Shown: positions 29,148 through 40,124, counted from the stretch's first letter. The stretch is 64,000 nucleotides of DNA from Pseudomonas oryzihabitans (GCF_024652905.1 NZ_CP102428.1:2368501-2432500), one strand, 5' to 3'. Program-made: numbers and translations. The notes: generated by a model from the sequence alone, not told the origin.

Positions 29148-30497
29148 CTAGCTGCCAGCCAGGGTCATGCCGTCGATCAGCACCGAGCCGGTACGTAGAC
29201 TGCCGCGGCGCTCCACGTCGCTGCCCACGGCCAGGATCTGGCGGAACATGTCGCCGAGGCGACCGGCGATGGTGACCTCCTGGACCGGAAACTGGATCTC
29301 GCCATTCTTGATCCAGAAGCCACCGGCACCCCGGGAGTAGTCGCCGGTGACCAGGTTGGTGCCCTGCCCCATCATTTCCGTGACCAGGAAGCCCGTGCCC
29401 ATCTGCCGGATCAGCTCGGCCTGGTCGGCCGTGCCATGACTGACGTGGAGGTTGTGCACGCCACCGGCGTTGGCAGTGCTCTGCATGCCCAGCTTGCGCG
29501 CGGAATAGCTGCCGAGCACATAGGACACCAGCTGGCCGTTCTCGACGAAGGGCTTGGCGTAGGTGGCCAGGCCTTCGCCATCGAAGGCGGCACTGCCCAG
29601 GGCGCGCGGCAGGTGCGGCCGCTCGTCAAGGGTCAGCCAGTCGGGAAACACCTGCTGACCCAGGGCGCCTTCGAGGAAGGACGACTTGCGATAGAGGTTG
29701 CCACCGGAAATGGCGGCGAGAAAGGTGCCGAACAGGCCGGCGGCCATTTCCGGGGAAAACAGCACCGGGACCTTGGCGGTGGGCACCGGCCTGGCACCCA
29801 GGCGACTCACGGCGCGTTCAGTGGCGCGGCGACCGATCTCCTCGGCGCTCATCAGCTCGCTGCCGATGCGGTTGACGTCGTAGTAGTAGTCGCGCTGCAT
29901 GGCCTCGCCGCTGCCGGCGATCATCACGCAGCTCAGGCTGTGCCGGGTGCTGGCGTAGCCGCCGACGAAACCGTGGCTGTTGCCGTAGACCCGGCAGCCC
30001 TGGTGGGTATTGAGGGTGGTACCGTCGGCATTGCCGATGCGACTGTCGGCGGCATAGGCCGCCGCCTCACAGGCCAGGGCCTGCTCGATGGCCTGCTCGG
30101 GGGTGATGTCCCAGGGATGATAGAGATCGAGATCGGGCAACTCGCCGCGCGCCATCAGCTCGGCGTCGGCCAGGCCCGCACAGGGATCCTCGGAGGTGTG
30201 CTTGGCGATGGCCAGGGCCGCGGCCACGGTTTCGCGGATCGCCTCGGGACCGGTGGCGGAGGTACTGGCCGAGCCCTTGCGCTGACCGGCATAGAGGGTG
30301 ATGCCGAAGCCCTGGTCACGATTGAATTCGACGGTTTCCACCTCGCCCTTGCGGACCGAGGTGGACAGGCCCTGGTCGACCGAGACGGCCACTTCACCGG
30401 CACTGGCGCCCTGGCGCCGGGCCTCGGCCAGGATGGCCTCGACCTGTTCGCGCAATTCGGGGAGCGCGGCGGGACCCACGGCGGCGTTGCGATTCAT
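29148..30497 (-). CDS. pmbA: TldD/PmbA-family metalloprotease regulator PmbA
   Basis: PmbA (TldE) partners with TldD in a heterodimeric protease that trims unfolded peptides and matures some microcins. It has 449 residues. PmbA subunits lack the HExxxH zinc motif, and none is seen here. The conserved GAGGFWIKNGEIQFPVQEVTIAG block lies near 395-415. The ATG at 30497 has AAGGAGA upstream. It is separated from tldD by the oppositely oriented yjgA. Confidence 0.94.
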   Translation of the reverse strand: MNRNAAVGPAALPELREQVEAILAEARRQGASAGEVAVSVDQGLSTSVRKGEVETVEFNRDQGFGITLYAGQRKGSASTSATGPEAIRETVAAALAIAKHTSEDPCAGLADAELMARGELPDLDLYHPWDITPEQAIEQALACEAAAYAADSRIGNADGTTLNTHQGCRVYGNSHGFVGGYASTRHSLSCVMIAGSGEAMQRDYYYDVNRIGSELMSAEEIGRRATERAVSRLGARPVPTAKVPVLFSPEMAAGLFGTFLAAISGGNLYRKSSFLEGALGQQVFPDWLTLDERPHLPRALGSAAFDGEGLATYAKPFVENGQLVSYVLGSYSARKLGMQSTANAGGVHNLHVSHGTADQAELIRQMGTGFLVTEMMGQGTNLVTGDYSRGAGGFWIKNGEIQFPVQEVTIAGRLGDMFRQILAVGSDVERRGSLRTGSVLIDGMTLAGS

Positions 30498-30589
30498 GAC
30501 GTTCTCCTTACGGACGGCGCCGGCCAGGCCGGACAACCGTGCGGCAACTCGTTATGATGGCGCCCATTCTTAGCTGGACCCCATAGTTC

Positions 30590-31114
30590 ATGGTTGATTC
30601 TTACGACGACGACGCGCCGCTGGGCGAAAAGAGCAAGACGCAGGTCAAGCGCGAGCTGCACGCGCTGCAGGAGCTGGGCGAGCGCCTGGCCGGGCTGCCG
30701 GCCGAGCAGCTGGACCGCCTGCCGCTGACCGATCCGCTGCGCAAGGCCCTGGCCGAGGCGCCCAAGCACAAGACCCACATTGCGCGCAAACGACATGTCC
30801 AGTACCTGGGCAAGCTGATGCGCGACCAGGACCTGGAAGCGATCCTGGCGCTGGCCGACCAGATGGACACTTCGACGCGGCAGTACAACGAGCGCTTCCA
30901 CGCCCTGGAGCGCTGGCGTGACCGCTTGATCGCCGAGGGCGACCAGGCGCTGGAGGCCTTCGTGGCGCTGTATCCGGAAACCGATCGCCAGCATCTGCGC
31001 GGCCTGGTGCGCCATGCCCAGCACGAGGCGGCGCACAACAAGCCGCCCGCGGCGGCGCGCAAGGTCTTCAAGTACATCCGCACCCTCGACGAAACCCAGC
31101 GCGGTCTGCGCTAG
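30590..31114 (+). CDS. yjgA: DUF615 ribosome-associated protein YjgA (DarP)
   Basis: YjgA/DarP binds late 50S precursors in E. coli. It has 174 residues, is all-helical and highly charged, with the [18 protein letters not shown]-terminus and [13 protein letters not shown] motif typical of the family. It lies between divergent pmbA and convergent tldD, as in other pseudomonads. Confidence 0.93.
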   Translation: MVDSYDDDAPLGEKSKTQVKRELHALQELGERLAGLPAEQLDRLPLTDPLRKALAEAPKHKTHIARKRHVQYLGKLMRDQDLEAILALADQMDTSTRQYNERFHALERWRDRLIAEGDQALEAFVALYPETDRQHLRGLVRHAQHEAAHNKPPAAARKVFKYIRTLDETQRGLR

Positions 31115-31149
31115 GTTTCTGTCCGCTACGGCCACGGCCGGTGCCCGCA

Positions 31150-32595
31150 TCAGGCGCCGGTGCCGCCCACAGTGATGGCGTCGATCTTCAGCGTCGGCTG
31201 ACCCACGCCCACCGGCAGTGACTGGCCGTCCTTGCCACAGGTCCCTACCCCCGCATCCAGCGCCAGGTCGTTGCCGACCATGGATACCCGGTTCATGACC
31301 TCAGGTCCGTTGCCGATCAGGGTGGCGCCCTTCACCGGACGACCGAGCTTGCCGTTCTCGATCAGGTAGGCCTCGTTGGTGGTGAAGACGAACTTGCCAC
31401 TGGTAATGTCCACCTGACCGCCACCCAGGCTGGCGCAATAGATGCCCTTCTCCACCGAGGCGATGATCTCGGCCGGATCGCTCTGGCCGGCGAGCATGTA
31501 GGTGTTGGTCATGCGCGGCATGGGCAGGTGGGCATAGGACTCGCGGCGACCATTGCCGGTGGGCGCCACGCCCATCAGCCGGGCGTTGAGCTTGTCCTGC
31601 ATGTAGCCCTTGAGGATGCCGTTCTCGATCAGCACGTTGTAGCCGCTGGGCGTGCCCTCGTCGTCGATGGACAGGGAGCCACGGCGATCCGGCAGGGTGC
31701 CGTCGTCGACGATGGTGCACAGCGACGAGGCTACCTGGCGCCCGAGCTGGCCGCTGTAGTTGGAGCTGCCCTTGCGGTTGAAATCGCCCTCCAGGCCATG
31801 GCCGACCGCTTCGTGCAGCAGCACGCCGGACCAGCCGGCGCCCAGCACCACCGGCAGGGTACCGGCCGGGGCCGCCGTGGCCTCCAGATTGACCAGCGCC
31901 TGGCGGACCGCTTCGCGGGCATAGCCCAGGGCGCGGTCGTCACGCTGGAAGTAACGATAGTCGCAGCGACCACCACCACCGCTGTTGCCGCGCTCGCGGC
32001 GGCCGTTCTGCTCGACGATGACGCTGACGCCCAGGCGCACCAACGGGCGCACATCGGCAGCGAGGGTGCCGTCGACCGCGGCCACCAGAGTGCGCTCCCA
32101 GACCCCGGCCAGGCTGATGGTGACCTGCTGGATGCGCGGATCCAGGGCGCGGGTGGCCTCGTCCAGCTGCTTCAGGAAGGTGACCTTGGTGGCTCGATCC
32201 AGCACATCGAGGGGATTGTCCTGGCCATAGAGGCGCTGCGCGGGTTCTACCGCACGAAATGCCTGGACCTGGCCCTCGACGCCACTGCGGGAGATGGAAC
32301 GCGCGGCTTGGGCGGCCAGATCCAGGGCCTCGCAGGTAATGGCGTTGCTGTAGGCGAAACCGGTCTTCTCGCCGGACAGTGCCCGTACCCCGACGCCCTG
32401 GTCGAGGTGGAAGCCGCCTTCCTTGACGATGCCATCCTCCAGCAGCCAGGACTCGGAGACGATACTCTGGAAATACAGGTCGGCGGCGTCGATGCCGGGC
32501 CCGGCCAGCCGCTGCAGCACGGGTTGCAGATCGTCCACCGCGAGTCCGCCGGGGCCCAGCAGGGCCGAGCCGACGCTATTCAGGTAATCACTCAT
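31150..32595 (-). CDS. tldD: Metalloprotease TldD
   Basis: TldD is the catalytic subunit of TldD/TldE. It has 481 residues with the zinc site HEAVGH (261-266) and the third ligand expected from the C-terminal half. [18 protein letters not shown] near the C-terminus is the family's conserved glycine-rich block. The ATG at 32595 has GGAG five bases upstream. It is transcribed leftward, after the nitrilase gene. Confidence 0.96.
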   Translation of the reverse strand: MSDYLNSVGSALLGPGGLAVDDLQPVLQRLAGPGIDAADLYFQSIVSESWLLEDGIVKEGGFHLDQGVGVRALSGEKTGFAYSNAITCEALDLAAQAARSISRSGVEGQVQAFRAVEPAQRLYGQDNPLDVLDRATKVTFLKQLDEATRALDPRIQQVTISLAGVWERTLVAAVDGTLAADVRPLVRLGVSVIVEQNGRRERGNSGGGGRCDYRYFQRDDRALGYAREAVRQALVNLEATAAPAGTLPVVLGAGWSGVLLHEAVGHGLEGDFNRKGSSNYSGQLGRQVASSLCTIVDDGTLPDRRGSLSIDDEGTPSGYNVLIENGILKGYMQDKLNARLMGVAPTGNGRRESYAHLPMPRMTNTYMLAGQSDPAEIIASVEKGIYCASLGGGQVDITSGKFVFTTNEAYLIENGKLGRPVKGATLIGNGPEVMNRVSMVGNDLALDAGVGTCGKDGQSLPVGVGQPTLKIDAITVGGTGA

Positions 32596-32706
32596 GGAAA
32601 CTCCAGACGACGCCAACAGGGGCGTCGGAACGATGAAGGGGTCGCGAGCTGGCCTCTAGCCTACTCGCGGAAGTCTCGGGTCCCTGATGCAAAAGACCAA
32701 TGGCCG

Positions 32707-33546
32707 TCATTGCCGTTCGGCCAGGCGCGCCGGTGCGAAGCGGCGGTGCTGGGTAACGGGCATCCGCCGCCGCAACTCGGCCTGGCGCTCGGCATCGCGC
32801 TCGATGAGCAGCACCGCCTCGCCGCTGGCCTGGACGGCCAGGATCTCGCCCCAGGGATCCACTGCCATGGCGTGGCCCCAAGTCGTGCGGCCATTGGCGT
32901 GGACACCGCCCTGGGCAGCGCCCAGCAGGTAGCTCTGGGTCTCCACCGCCCGGGCGCGCAGCAGCAGCTCCCAATGGGCCTGGCCGGTGGGCACGGTAAA
33001 GGCCGAAGGGACGCTGATAAGCTCCGCCCCGGCGGCACGCAGGGCGCCGTAGAGTTCGGGAAAGCGCAGGTCGTAGCAGACGCTCAGGCCCAGGCGACCG
33101 ACCGGGGTGTCCACCACCGTGAGGGCTTCGCCGGCGACATAGTGATCGGATTCGCGATAGCTGCCCTGGCTGTCGCTGACGTCGGCATCGAAGAGGTGCA
33201 ACTTGTCGTAGCGGGCGATGCGCTGCCCTCGGTCGTCATACAGCAGCGAGCAGGCACAGGGCTTGCCCTCAGTGGCACCGTCGGGCAACAGCGGCAGGGT
33301 GCCGGCGAGCAGCCAGAGGCCTCGTTCACGCGCCTGGCTGGACAGCCAGGGCAGGATCTCGCCCTCGCCGAGCGCCTCCGCTCGGGCCAGTTCGGCGGGA
33401 GCCGAATGGCCGATGGCGACGAAGTTTTCCGGCAGCACCGCCAGTTGCGCACCGGCGTTGGCGGCGCGTTCGAGCAGTCGCTCGGCAGCGCGCAGATTGG
33501 CCGCCACCGCGGGGCCGCTGACCATCTGCAGGATGGCTATGGACAT
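32707..33546 (-). CDS. Carbon-nitrogen hydrolase (nitrilase superfamily)
   Basis: This is a cytosolic amidohydrolase of the Nit1/Nit2-like group, a group in which some members repair deaminated glutathione. It has 279 residues with the complete Glu-Lys-Cys triad: Glu40 (AVLPENF), Lys115 (RYDKLHLFD) and Cys157 (LSVCYDLRFPELY). The DVSDSQGSYRES block also resembles Nit1. The substrate is not proven by sequence. It sits between yhdP and tldD on the same strand, a conserved neighbourhood. Confidence 0.9.
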   Translation of the reverse strand: MSIAILQMVSGPAVAANLRAAERLLERAANAGAQLAVLPENFVAIGHSAPAELARAEALGEGEILPWLSSQARERGLWLLAGTLPLLPDGATEGKPCACSLLYDDRGQRIARYDKLHLFDADVSDSQGSYRESDHYVAGEALTVVDTPVGRLGLSVCYDLRFPELYGALRAAGAELISVPSAFTVPTGQAHWELLLRARAVETQSYLLGAAQGGVHANGRTTWGHAMAVDPWGEILAVQASGEAVLLIERDAERQAELRRRMPVTQHRRFAPARLAERQ

Positions 33547-33604
33547 GCAGGCACTCCAGAAGGGAGCGTCCATCCTAAGCAGCGGGGCCACCGCAGGGCA
33601 ATGC

Positions 33605-36600
33605 TCAATCGCGCTTGCCCGTGGTCATGGTCGGATTCTGCCAGGGGCCTTCGATGTGATAGTTGATGCTGGCCATGCGCGTGATGCGATCGCCGATCAG
33701 TCGATCGACGATGAACAGCGCGCCACCGATGGCGGGTGCCCCGGCGATCAGCGCGGCCAGCGGCAGGGAGTTGCTGACCGGCAGCCCGACCTTGAGGTTG
33801 GCGTCGACCCGGTTGCTGGCCATGTCCAGCAGGCCCTGCAGACTCATCTCGGCACCCGGCCCGCTGAGGCTGATGGGCTTGCGGGTGCGGAAGGCGCCCT
33901 GCTGGGCGTCGAGCACGCCGGTGATGCTGTCGTAGCTCAGGCCCTTGCCGAACAGATCGGAGAAGTCCAGGCGCAGGCGGCGGCGGATGGACTCGAAGTT
34001 GAGCAGGCCGAAGATGCGTAGCGCCGAAGCCGTGCCTTCCACCTGGCGCAGCTGGCCATCGTTGAAGCGGGCATCGAGACTGCCATTGAGTCGGGCCAGG
34101 GCGACATGGGCCGGCGAGCCAGGCCAGTCGACCCGGGCATCCAGGCGGAAATCGCGACTGGTGACGCTGGAGGCGAAATTCCAGCCCAGCAGGATGTCGG
34201 CGATGTTGCCGCCAGACAGACGTCCCTGGTAGTAGCTGTGGGTCGCACCCGGTGCGCCTTCCCAACGCAGGGCGCCCATGACCTTGAGGCCCCGCAGGTC
34301 GAGATCCAGGGCATTGAAATTGGCGCCTGACGGCGAAGGCCTGAGCTGCAGGCGCTGGGCGCCGACCAGACGACCACCCAGTTCCAGACGGTCGATGGCC
34401 AGATTCAGCGCTGGCAGGGCGCGCGGATCGACGTCTGCCAGGGGATCGGGACGTGGCGCCTCGCTTGCCACCGAGGGATCCGCCGGCGTCTGGGGAATGC
34501 GCAGGTGTTGCAGATTGATGTCGATCGGCTGCCCGGTCTGGCGGGGAATGCGCACCTGGCCCGCGATGGTCTGGCTGGCCAGGCCGAGTTGCCAGGCAGT
34601 ACCCAGGGGTTCGTAGGTGAGGCGCAGGTTGTCGATCTGCTGACCGAAGGCCAGGAAGCGCCCGAAGCTGAGATCACCCCGCCCGAGGCTGGAGATGTCC
34701 AGGGTATTGCCACCGCCCTGCCCTGCGCTACCACCGCCACCGGCACTGGCCTTGCCATAGCGCTGGTAGACGTCCTGCCAGGCGGCCAGATCGAATTCCG
34801 CCAGTTGCCCGCGCAGGTTGTAGCCGGGGGCAGTGGGCAAATTGGCGGTGCCGCCCCCCAGCACGATCTCGCCGCGGCCCTTGGCGATGGCCTTGGGATC
34901 GAGCATCAGCACGGCATCGGCGAGGCCCTTGTAGGTCGCCTCCACCCGCCGCTCGCCATCGTTGAGCGCCAGGCTGAAGAAGCCTTCGCGCGTCTCCTCG
35001 GCGCTCTTGCCGAAGGGTGCCGGCAGATCGATGGTCACCCCGCGCAGATCCGAGGTGACGGCCAGTTCGCTGTGCTCGGCGAGGGTCAGGCCGAGGCGAT
35101 AACCGAGCAGGCCACGCGCCGGAAGGGGTCGCCCTTCGCTACCCAGCCAACGCGCCAACTGGTCGACGTCAACGCGGCCGTCCACCACCAGCCGGGTGCG
35201 GGGATCGTCGGGCTTGCCCTCGGCCAGCGCCTGACCGCGGATGGGCTGGTCGAAGACCCGCGCCTGGATGTCGGGGGCGCTGAGGCCGCTGCGGGTGTCG
35301 TAGCGAAAGCTGCCACGCAGGTCGGTGAGGGTCAGTTGGGGATCGTCCAGTTCCAGGCGCGCCTTGTCCGGCGTCAGCTCGACCACCACCACCGGTGGCT
35401 GCCCCTTGGCCAGGGGAATGTCCAGATTCAGGCTGCTGTTGTTCAGCGCACCCTCGCCCTTCCAGCCGGCAAAGACCTTGGCGGTCGGCAGCGGCGTATC
35501 CTGGAGGATCTTCAGGCCATCGCGCACGCTGCTGTCGAGTCGGGCGGAGAGACGCAGGTGCGGCGCGCTGCCATCGTGCAGCAGCGGGATGCGCGCCTCG
35601 ACGTCTCTGACCCGGGTGTCGAGAATGCGTCCCTCGGGGACCTGGACCTTGACCCCGTCGCTTTCGATGAAGACATCGCCACGCGCCTCGCGCAGGGCGG
35701 GCCAGCCGGGCTGATAGGCCAGCTGGGCGTCGTGCACGCGGAAGAACAGACTCATGGTGCGCGAGTGCGCGGGCGAGCCGTGGCGCAGGGAGCCCTGGTA
35801 CTGGTAGATGGCCTCGTCAATGCGGCCGCCGACGATGGCGGTGGTCAGCCACTGGGCCAGCTCCGGGCTGAAATCCGTGGCCGGCAGCTTGGTGGGCAGG
35901 TACTTGCGGGTGTAGCTGGCGTCGCCATCCTTGAGGCCGACGCGCAGGTCCATGTAGCTGTCCACCTCCGGATACAGGCCAAGCTGGATGTGCATGTCGC
36001 CACTGGCCGCGCCCTCCGGCCCGGTGACCTGCATCAGGGCACTGCCCAGGGTGAAACGCTGGTCGTCGAGACTCCAGGTCAGCCGCGCCTTGGCGGTGCG
36101 ATAGCGCCACGGCTCAGGGAAGAGATCGCTCAGGTGCAGCATGAAGTCGGAGCTGTCCAGGCGCAATTCGCCACCGCCCAGGCTGCCGCTCAGGCTGCCG
36201 GTGACGCCCTCGGCGGCCGGGGCGCCACGATAGGCGGCAAAGCCCACCCGCTCCAGGTTGGCCGCATAGGAAAGCCGCTCGCGCAGTGGCTTCTGCAGAT
36301 ACAAGTCGGCGTTGAGATTGCGCAGCTGGCCATGGGGCGCCAGCGCCTGGAGCGCCTGGACCACCGGCGCCGGCAAGGGCGCCAGATCCCGCGCCAGCCT
36401 CGCCGCCTGCCGAAGGTCCAGCTGGTCGCCACGGAGCTGCAGGTGCTGGTGGGCGCTGTCATAGCCCAGACCATAGCGTGCCTCCAGCGGTTTGCCGTCG
36501 AGCTGGGTCTTGAGCGCCAGAGCCCCGTTGTACCGGTTGGCATCGCCGGCCTGCTGGTCGGCGTCCAGGGTCAGGGCCTGCAGGCGCACCGGGGTATGGT

Positions 36601-37441
36601 CGGCATAGGCGAGGGTCAGTTCATCCGCCTTCAGGCGCAGGTGGGAACGTTGCAACCGCCCTTCGGCCCAGGCGAACCAGAGCTCGCCTTCCGCCTGGGC
36701 ACGGCGCAATTGCCATTGTCGGGTCAGGGTGCCCGGGACCCAGCGAGACCAGTCGCTGGCGGGCAAACTGACATAGCCTTCCAGCCCACTGGCGCGCCAG
36801 TCCTCAGGACGTGGCATGGCGCTGAAGTGCGCCGCGACCGTGCCGCCATCGGGCAGGCGGAAACGCGTCGCCAATTCCAGGGCGCCGCTGAGCTGCCGGG
36901 ACAGGCTGGCCTCGGCATACCTCAGGGTCACCGGGGAACCCTGCTGGGGGATCAGGCTGAGCTGACTGTCCAGCAGACTGGCATGGCCCAGCCGCGCCAG
37001 GCCATCGAGCACGGGACCCGGATCGAAGGGCTTGGCATCCGGCGCGCGCGGCGGCAGGCCGCGCAGTTGCCAGTGCCCCTGGGCATCCTCCTCCAGCACC
37101 AGATGGACCCCGTCGATCTGCACGGACTTGAGCCGCAGCTGGCGATGCCAGAGGCTGCCAAGGACATCCGGCACCACCTTGAGATGATCCAGCTGCACCG
37201 TACCTTCGCCGCGTCCGAGACTCAGGTCGCGCAGGATCAGCACCGGATTCCAGCGGGCCCAGCGCCCCTCGAGTCGCCCCAGGCGCACCGGTTCGCCCAG
37301 GGCAGCGGCGGCGCGCGTCTCGACTTCGTTGCGGTATTCGCCGACCCAGGGCATGAGCAGCCGCCCCAGGCCCATATAGAGGGTCACCAGGGCGAGCAGC
37401 AGCAGCGCCAGACCCAGCGCGCCACGCTTGAACAGGGCCAT
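33605..37441 (-). CDS. yhdP: AsmA-like envelope protein YhdP
   Basis: YhdP is a very long periplasm-spanning protein with one N-terminal inner-membrane anchor (about 8-25). In E. coli, YhdP with TamB and YdbH moves phospholipids to the outer membrane. It has 1278 residues: DUF3971 and AsmA-like repeats, and the C-terminal block SYDSITGVLDAQQGAFRT near 1180. I use the ATG at 37441; the TTG just before it is not needed. It follows rng after 12 bases. Confidence 0.94.
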   Translation of the reverse strand: MALFKRGALGLALLLLALVTLYMGLGRLLMPWVGEYRNEVETRAAAALGEPVRLGRLEGRWARWNPVLILRDLSLGRGEGTVQLDHLKVVPDVLGSLWHRQLRLKSVQIDGVHLVLEEDAQGHWQLRGLPPRAPDAKPFDPGPVLDGLARLGHASLLDSQLSLIPQQGSPVTLRYAEASLSRQLSGALELATRFRLPDGGTVAAHFSAMPRPEDWRASGLEGYVSLPASDWSRWVPGTLTRQWQLRRAQAEGELWFAWAEGRLQRSHLRLKADELTLAYADHTPVRLQALTLDADQQAGDANRYNGALALKTQLDGKPLEARYGLGYDSAHQHLQLRGDQLDLRQAARLARDLAPLPAPVVQALQALAPHGQLRNLNADLYLQKPLRERLSYAANLERVGFAAYRGAPAAEGVTGSLSGSLGGGELRLDSSDFMLHLSDLFPEPWRYRTAKARLTWSLDDQRFTLGSALMQVTGPEGAASGDMHIQLGLYPEVDSYMDLRVGLKDGDASYTRKYLPTKLPATDFSPELAQWLTTAIVGGRIDEAIYQYQGSLRHGSPAHSRTMSLFFRVHDAQLAYQPGWPALREARGDVFIESDGVKVQVPEGRILDTRVRDVEARIPLLHDGSAPHLRLSARLDSSVRDGLKILQDTPLPTAKVFAGWKGEGALNNSSLNLDIPLAKGQPPVVVVELTPDKARLELDDPQLTLTDLRGSFRYDTRSGLSAPDIQARVFDQPIRGQALAEGKPDDPRTRLVVDGRVDVDQLARWLGSEGRPLPARGLLGYRLGLTLAEHSELAVTSDLRGVTIDLPAPFGKSAEETREGFFSLALNDGERRVEATYKGLADAVLMLDPKAIAKGRGEIVLGGGTANLPTAPGYNLRGQLAEFDLAAWQDVYQRYGKASAGGGGSAGQGGGNTLDISSLGRGDLSFGRFLAFGQQIDNLRLTYEPLGTAWQLGLASQTIAGQVRIPRQTGQPIDINLQHLRIPQTPADPSVASEAPRPDPLADVDPRALPALNLAIDRLELGGRLVGAQRLQLRPSPSGANFNALDLDLRGLKVMGALRWEGAPGATHSYYQGRLSGGNIADILLGWNFASSVTSRDFRLDARVDWPGSPAHVALARLNGSLDARFNDGQLRQVEGTASALRIFGLLNFESIRRRLRLDFSDLFGKGLSYDSITGVLDAQQGAFRTRKPISLSGPGAEMSLQGLLDMASNRVDANLKVGLPVSNSLPLAALIAGAPAIGGALFIVDRLIGDRITRMASINYHIEGPWQNPTMTTGKRD

Positions 37442-37453
37442 CAAGGCGCGGAC

Positions 37454-38908
37454 CTAGAGCAGCACGACATCGTACTGCTCCTGGGAATACATGGTCTCCA
37501 CCTGGAATTTGACGGTACGGCCGATGAAGGCTTCGAGATCGGCGACGTTGCCCGACTCCTCGTCCAGCAGCCGATCCACCACCTTCTGGTTGGCCAGCAC
37601 CAGATAGGAATTGGCCTGGTAGGCCCGCGCCTCGCGCAGGATTTCACGAAAGATCTCGTAGCAGATGGTCTCGGCGGTACGCAGAATGCCGCGCCCCTGG
37701 CAGTTGGCGCAGGGCTCGCAGAGCACCTGGGAAAGGCTCTCGCGGGTGCGCTTGCGGGTCATCTGCAGGAGACCCAGCTCGGTGATGCCGATGATGTTGG
37801 TCTTGGCATGGTCGCGTTCGAGCTGCTTTTCCAGGGTGCGAATCACCTGGCGCTGGTGCTCTTCGTCTTCCATATCGATGAAATCGATGATGATGATGCC
37901 ACCGAGATTACGCAGCCGCAGTTGGCGAGCGATGGCGGTAGCCGCCTCCAGATTGGTCTTGAAGATGGTCTCTTCCAGATTGCGATGACCGACGAAGGCG
38001 CCGGTATTGACGTCGATGGTGGTCATCGCCTCGGTGGGGTCGATCACCAGATAGCCACCGGACTTGAGCAGCACCTTGCGCTCCAGGGCCTTCTGGATCT
38101 CGTCTTCCACGCCATAGAGGTCGAAGATCGGCCGTTCGCCCGGATAGTGCTCCAGCCGCGTCGCCACCTCGGGCATCAGCTCTTCGACGAACTGGCCGAT
38201 GCGCTGGAAATTCTCGCGGCTGTCGACGCGGATCTTTTCCGTGCGCGGCCCGACCAGATCGCGCAGGGCGCGCAGGGCCAGGGTCAGGTCTTCGTAGATG
38301 GGCACCGGCGTCGGCCCCTGGAGGTTGCCGGAGATCTGCTGCCAGAGCCGACGCAGATAGCGGATATCGGCCAGGATGTCTTCTTCGCGCGCCGCCTCGG
38401 CGGCGGTGCGCAGGATGAAGCCGCCTTCGTGCTCGATGCCCTCGCTCTCCACGCAGCGCGCCATGATCGCCTTGAGCCGCTCGCGCTCGGCTTCGTCCTC
38501 GATCTTCAGCGAGATACCGACGTGGGAGGTGCGCGGCATATAGACGAGGTAGCGCGAGGGGATGGACAGATGGGTGGTGAGGCGCGCGCCCTTGGTACCG
38601 ATGGGATCCTTGGTGACCTGGACCACCAGGGTCTGGCCCTCGCGCACCAGGGCATTGATGCTCTCCACCGCCGCGCCTTCGCGCTGGGAGATCTCGGCGG
38701 CATGGATGAAGGCCGCGCGGGCCAGGCCGATGTCGACGAAGGCCGCTTGCATGCCCGGCAGCACCCGCACCACCCGGCCGCGATAGATATTGCCGACGAT
38801 GCCGCGTCTCAGGGTGCGCTCGACGTGCACCTCCTGCAGCACACCGTTTTCCACGACGGCGACACGGGACTCCATGGGAGTGATGTTGATGAGGATCTCT
38901 TCGCTCAT
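37454..38908 (-). CDS. rng: Ribonuclease G
   Basis: RNase G is the RNase E paralogue that matures the 16S rRNA 5' end and degrades some mRNAs. It has 484 residues. The S1 RNA-binding domain starts near 39 (GNIYRGRVVRVLPGMQAAFVDIG). The catalytic aspartates lie in IDVNTGAFVG (about 300) and IIIDFIDMEDEEHQ (about 345). A Zn-link-type CEPCANC lies near 403. There is no degradosome tail, which separates it from RNase E. It starts at MSEEILINITP (38908). Confidence 0.96.
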   Translation of the reverse strand: MSEEILINITPMESRVAVVENGVLQEVHVERTLRRGIVGNIYRGRVVRVLPGMQAAFVDIGLARAAFIHAAEISQREGAAVESINALVREGQTLVVQVTKDPIGTKGARLTTHLSIPSRYLVYMPRTSHVGISLKIEDEAERERLKAIMARCVESEGIEHEGGFILRTAAEAAREEDILADIRYLRRLWQQISGNLQGPTPVPIYEDLTLALRALRDLVGPRTEKIRVDSRENFQRIGQFVEELMPEVATRLEHYPGERPIFDLYGVEDEIQKALERKVLLKSGGYLVIDPTEAMTTIDVNTGAFVGHRNLEETIFKTNLEAATAIARQLRLRNLGGIIIIDFIDMEDEEHQRQVIRTLEKQLERDHAKTNIIGITELGLLQMTRKRTRESLSQVLCEPCANCQGRGILRTAETICYEIFREILREARAYQANSYLVLANQKVVDRLLDEESGNVADLEAFIGRTVKFQVETMYSQEQYDVVLL

Positions 38909-38969
38909 GGAGGACTCTTGGACGACGTGGAAGGGCAGAAAGGGGACCAAGGCGCCAGGCGCCTCAGGA

Positions 38970-39572
38970 CTAGATGGTCGGCCGTCCGACAGACCGCCAA
39001 CAAGGGATGGCGAAAGCGCTCAGCAGTTCCGCGGTTTCGCACAGCGGCAGCCCTACGACGGCACTGTAGCTACCCTGCAGGCCGCGCACGAACACCGCGC
39101 CGGCGCCCTGAATGGCGTAGCTGCCAGCCTTGTCGGCCGGCTCGCCGGTGTCCCAGTAGCGTTCGGCCTCCCCGGGCGCCAGGGGGCGGAATTCCACCGC
39201 GGCGGATACCACGCGACTCAGGCAGCGCTCGCCATCGGCGACGGCAACGCCGGTCACCACCTGGTGTCGGCGCCCGCTGAGGGCGGCGAGCATGGCCAGG
39301 GCGTCGGCGCGATCGCGGGGCTTGCCGAGCAGCTGGTCATCGAGCACCACGCAGGTGTCGGCGCCCAGCACGCAGCCGGCGGAGGCACCGGCCAGCACCT
39401 GCCAGCCCATCGCCGCCTTGGCCCGCGCCAGGCGCTCGACATAGGCGTCCGCCGCCTCGCCGGGATGGGGGGTTTCGTCCACCGCCGCAGCGACCTTCTG
39501 AAAGGCGACGCCGATCTGTTCGAGCAGTTCGGCGCGACGAGGCGAAGCGGAGGCAAGGTAGAGCTGGGGCAT
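38970..39572 (-). CDS. maf: Maf-family nucleotide pyrophosphatase
   Basis: Maf/YhdE hydrolyses dTTP/UTP and modified nucleotides to monophosphates and is linked to septum control. It has 200 residues with the [14 protein letters not shown] motif (8-21), the catalytic-site [19 protein letters not shown], and [16 protein letters not shown]. It lies between mreD (63 bases upstream) and rng. Confidence 0.95.
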   Translation of the reverse strand: MPQLYLASASPRRAELLEQIGVAFQKVAAAVDETPHPGEAADAYVERLARAKAAMGWQVLAGASAGCVLGADTCVVLDDQLLGKPRDRADALAMLAALSGRRHQVVTGVAVADGERCLSRVVSAAVEFRPLAPGEAERYWDTGEPADKAGSYAIQGAGAVFVRGLQGSYSAVVGLPLCETAELLSAFAIPCWRSVGRPTI

Positions 39573-39635
39573 CGACGACGACCAGACGACAGGAAGATGA
39601 CGGGAGCATGCCAGTCCAGGACCCGCGAAGCCAAT

Positions 39636-40124
39636 TCAGTTGACGCCGAATCTGAGGCGCAGCCCGCGGAGCAACAGATAGATCCACGGCCAGAGCAGCG
39701 CGCTGACCAGCGAGGGAGTGAGAAACACCAGGGTCGGAGGTCGGCTGCCGGCCAGGGCGTTGAGCCACAGTGCCAGCAGCTGGGCGATGCCGTAGATCAC
39801 CAGCAGCACGAAGCTCTGTTGCCAGATGGGAAAGGCGCGCAATCGCTGCGCCAGGGAACGGACGAGGAACACCACCAGACTCAACACCAGGGCGGTCTGG
39901 CCCAGCAGGTTGCCATAGAGCACGTCTTCGGCGATGCCCATCACCCAGGCGGTGAACAGACCGACGCGATGCGGCAGGGTCAGGGTCCAGAAGGTCAGCA
40001 GCATGGCCAGCCACAGCGGGCGGCCGATCTCCATGAATTCCGGCATGGGCGCGACGGACAGCAGCAAGCCGACCAGCAGGGTGAGCCAGATTACCCACCC
40101 CTTGTGGCCGATGCGCAGCGCCAT
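39636..40124 (-). CDS. mreD: Rod-shape-determining protein MreD
   Basis: MreD is the small integral membrane subunit of the elongasome, with about five to six hydrophobic segments in 162 residues. The GIAEDVLYGNLLGQTAL motif is typical. The ATG at 40124 overlaps the mreC stop by one base. The preceding TTG codon would add one residue only. Confidence 0.93.
   Translation of the reverse strand: MALRIGHKGWVIWLTLLVGLLLSVAPMPEFMEIGRPLWLAMLLTFWTLTLPHRVGLFTAWVMGIAEDVLYGNLLGQTALVLSLVVFLVRSLAQRLRAFPIWQQSFVLLVIYGIAQLLALWLNALAGSRPPTLVFLTPSLVSALLWPWIYLLLRGLRLRFGVN

Noticed and set aside
34505-39280. A very long open frame on the plus strand (about 1590 codons) across yhdP, rng and maf
   Set aside because: It is antisense to three clear genes, has shadow-type composition (Gly/Gln/Arg/His-rich), no family motifs and no Shine-Dalgarno. 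High GC suppresses stops in this frame.
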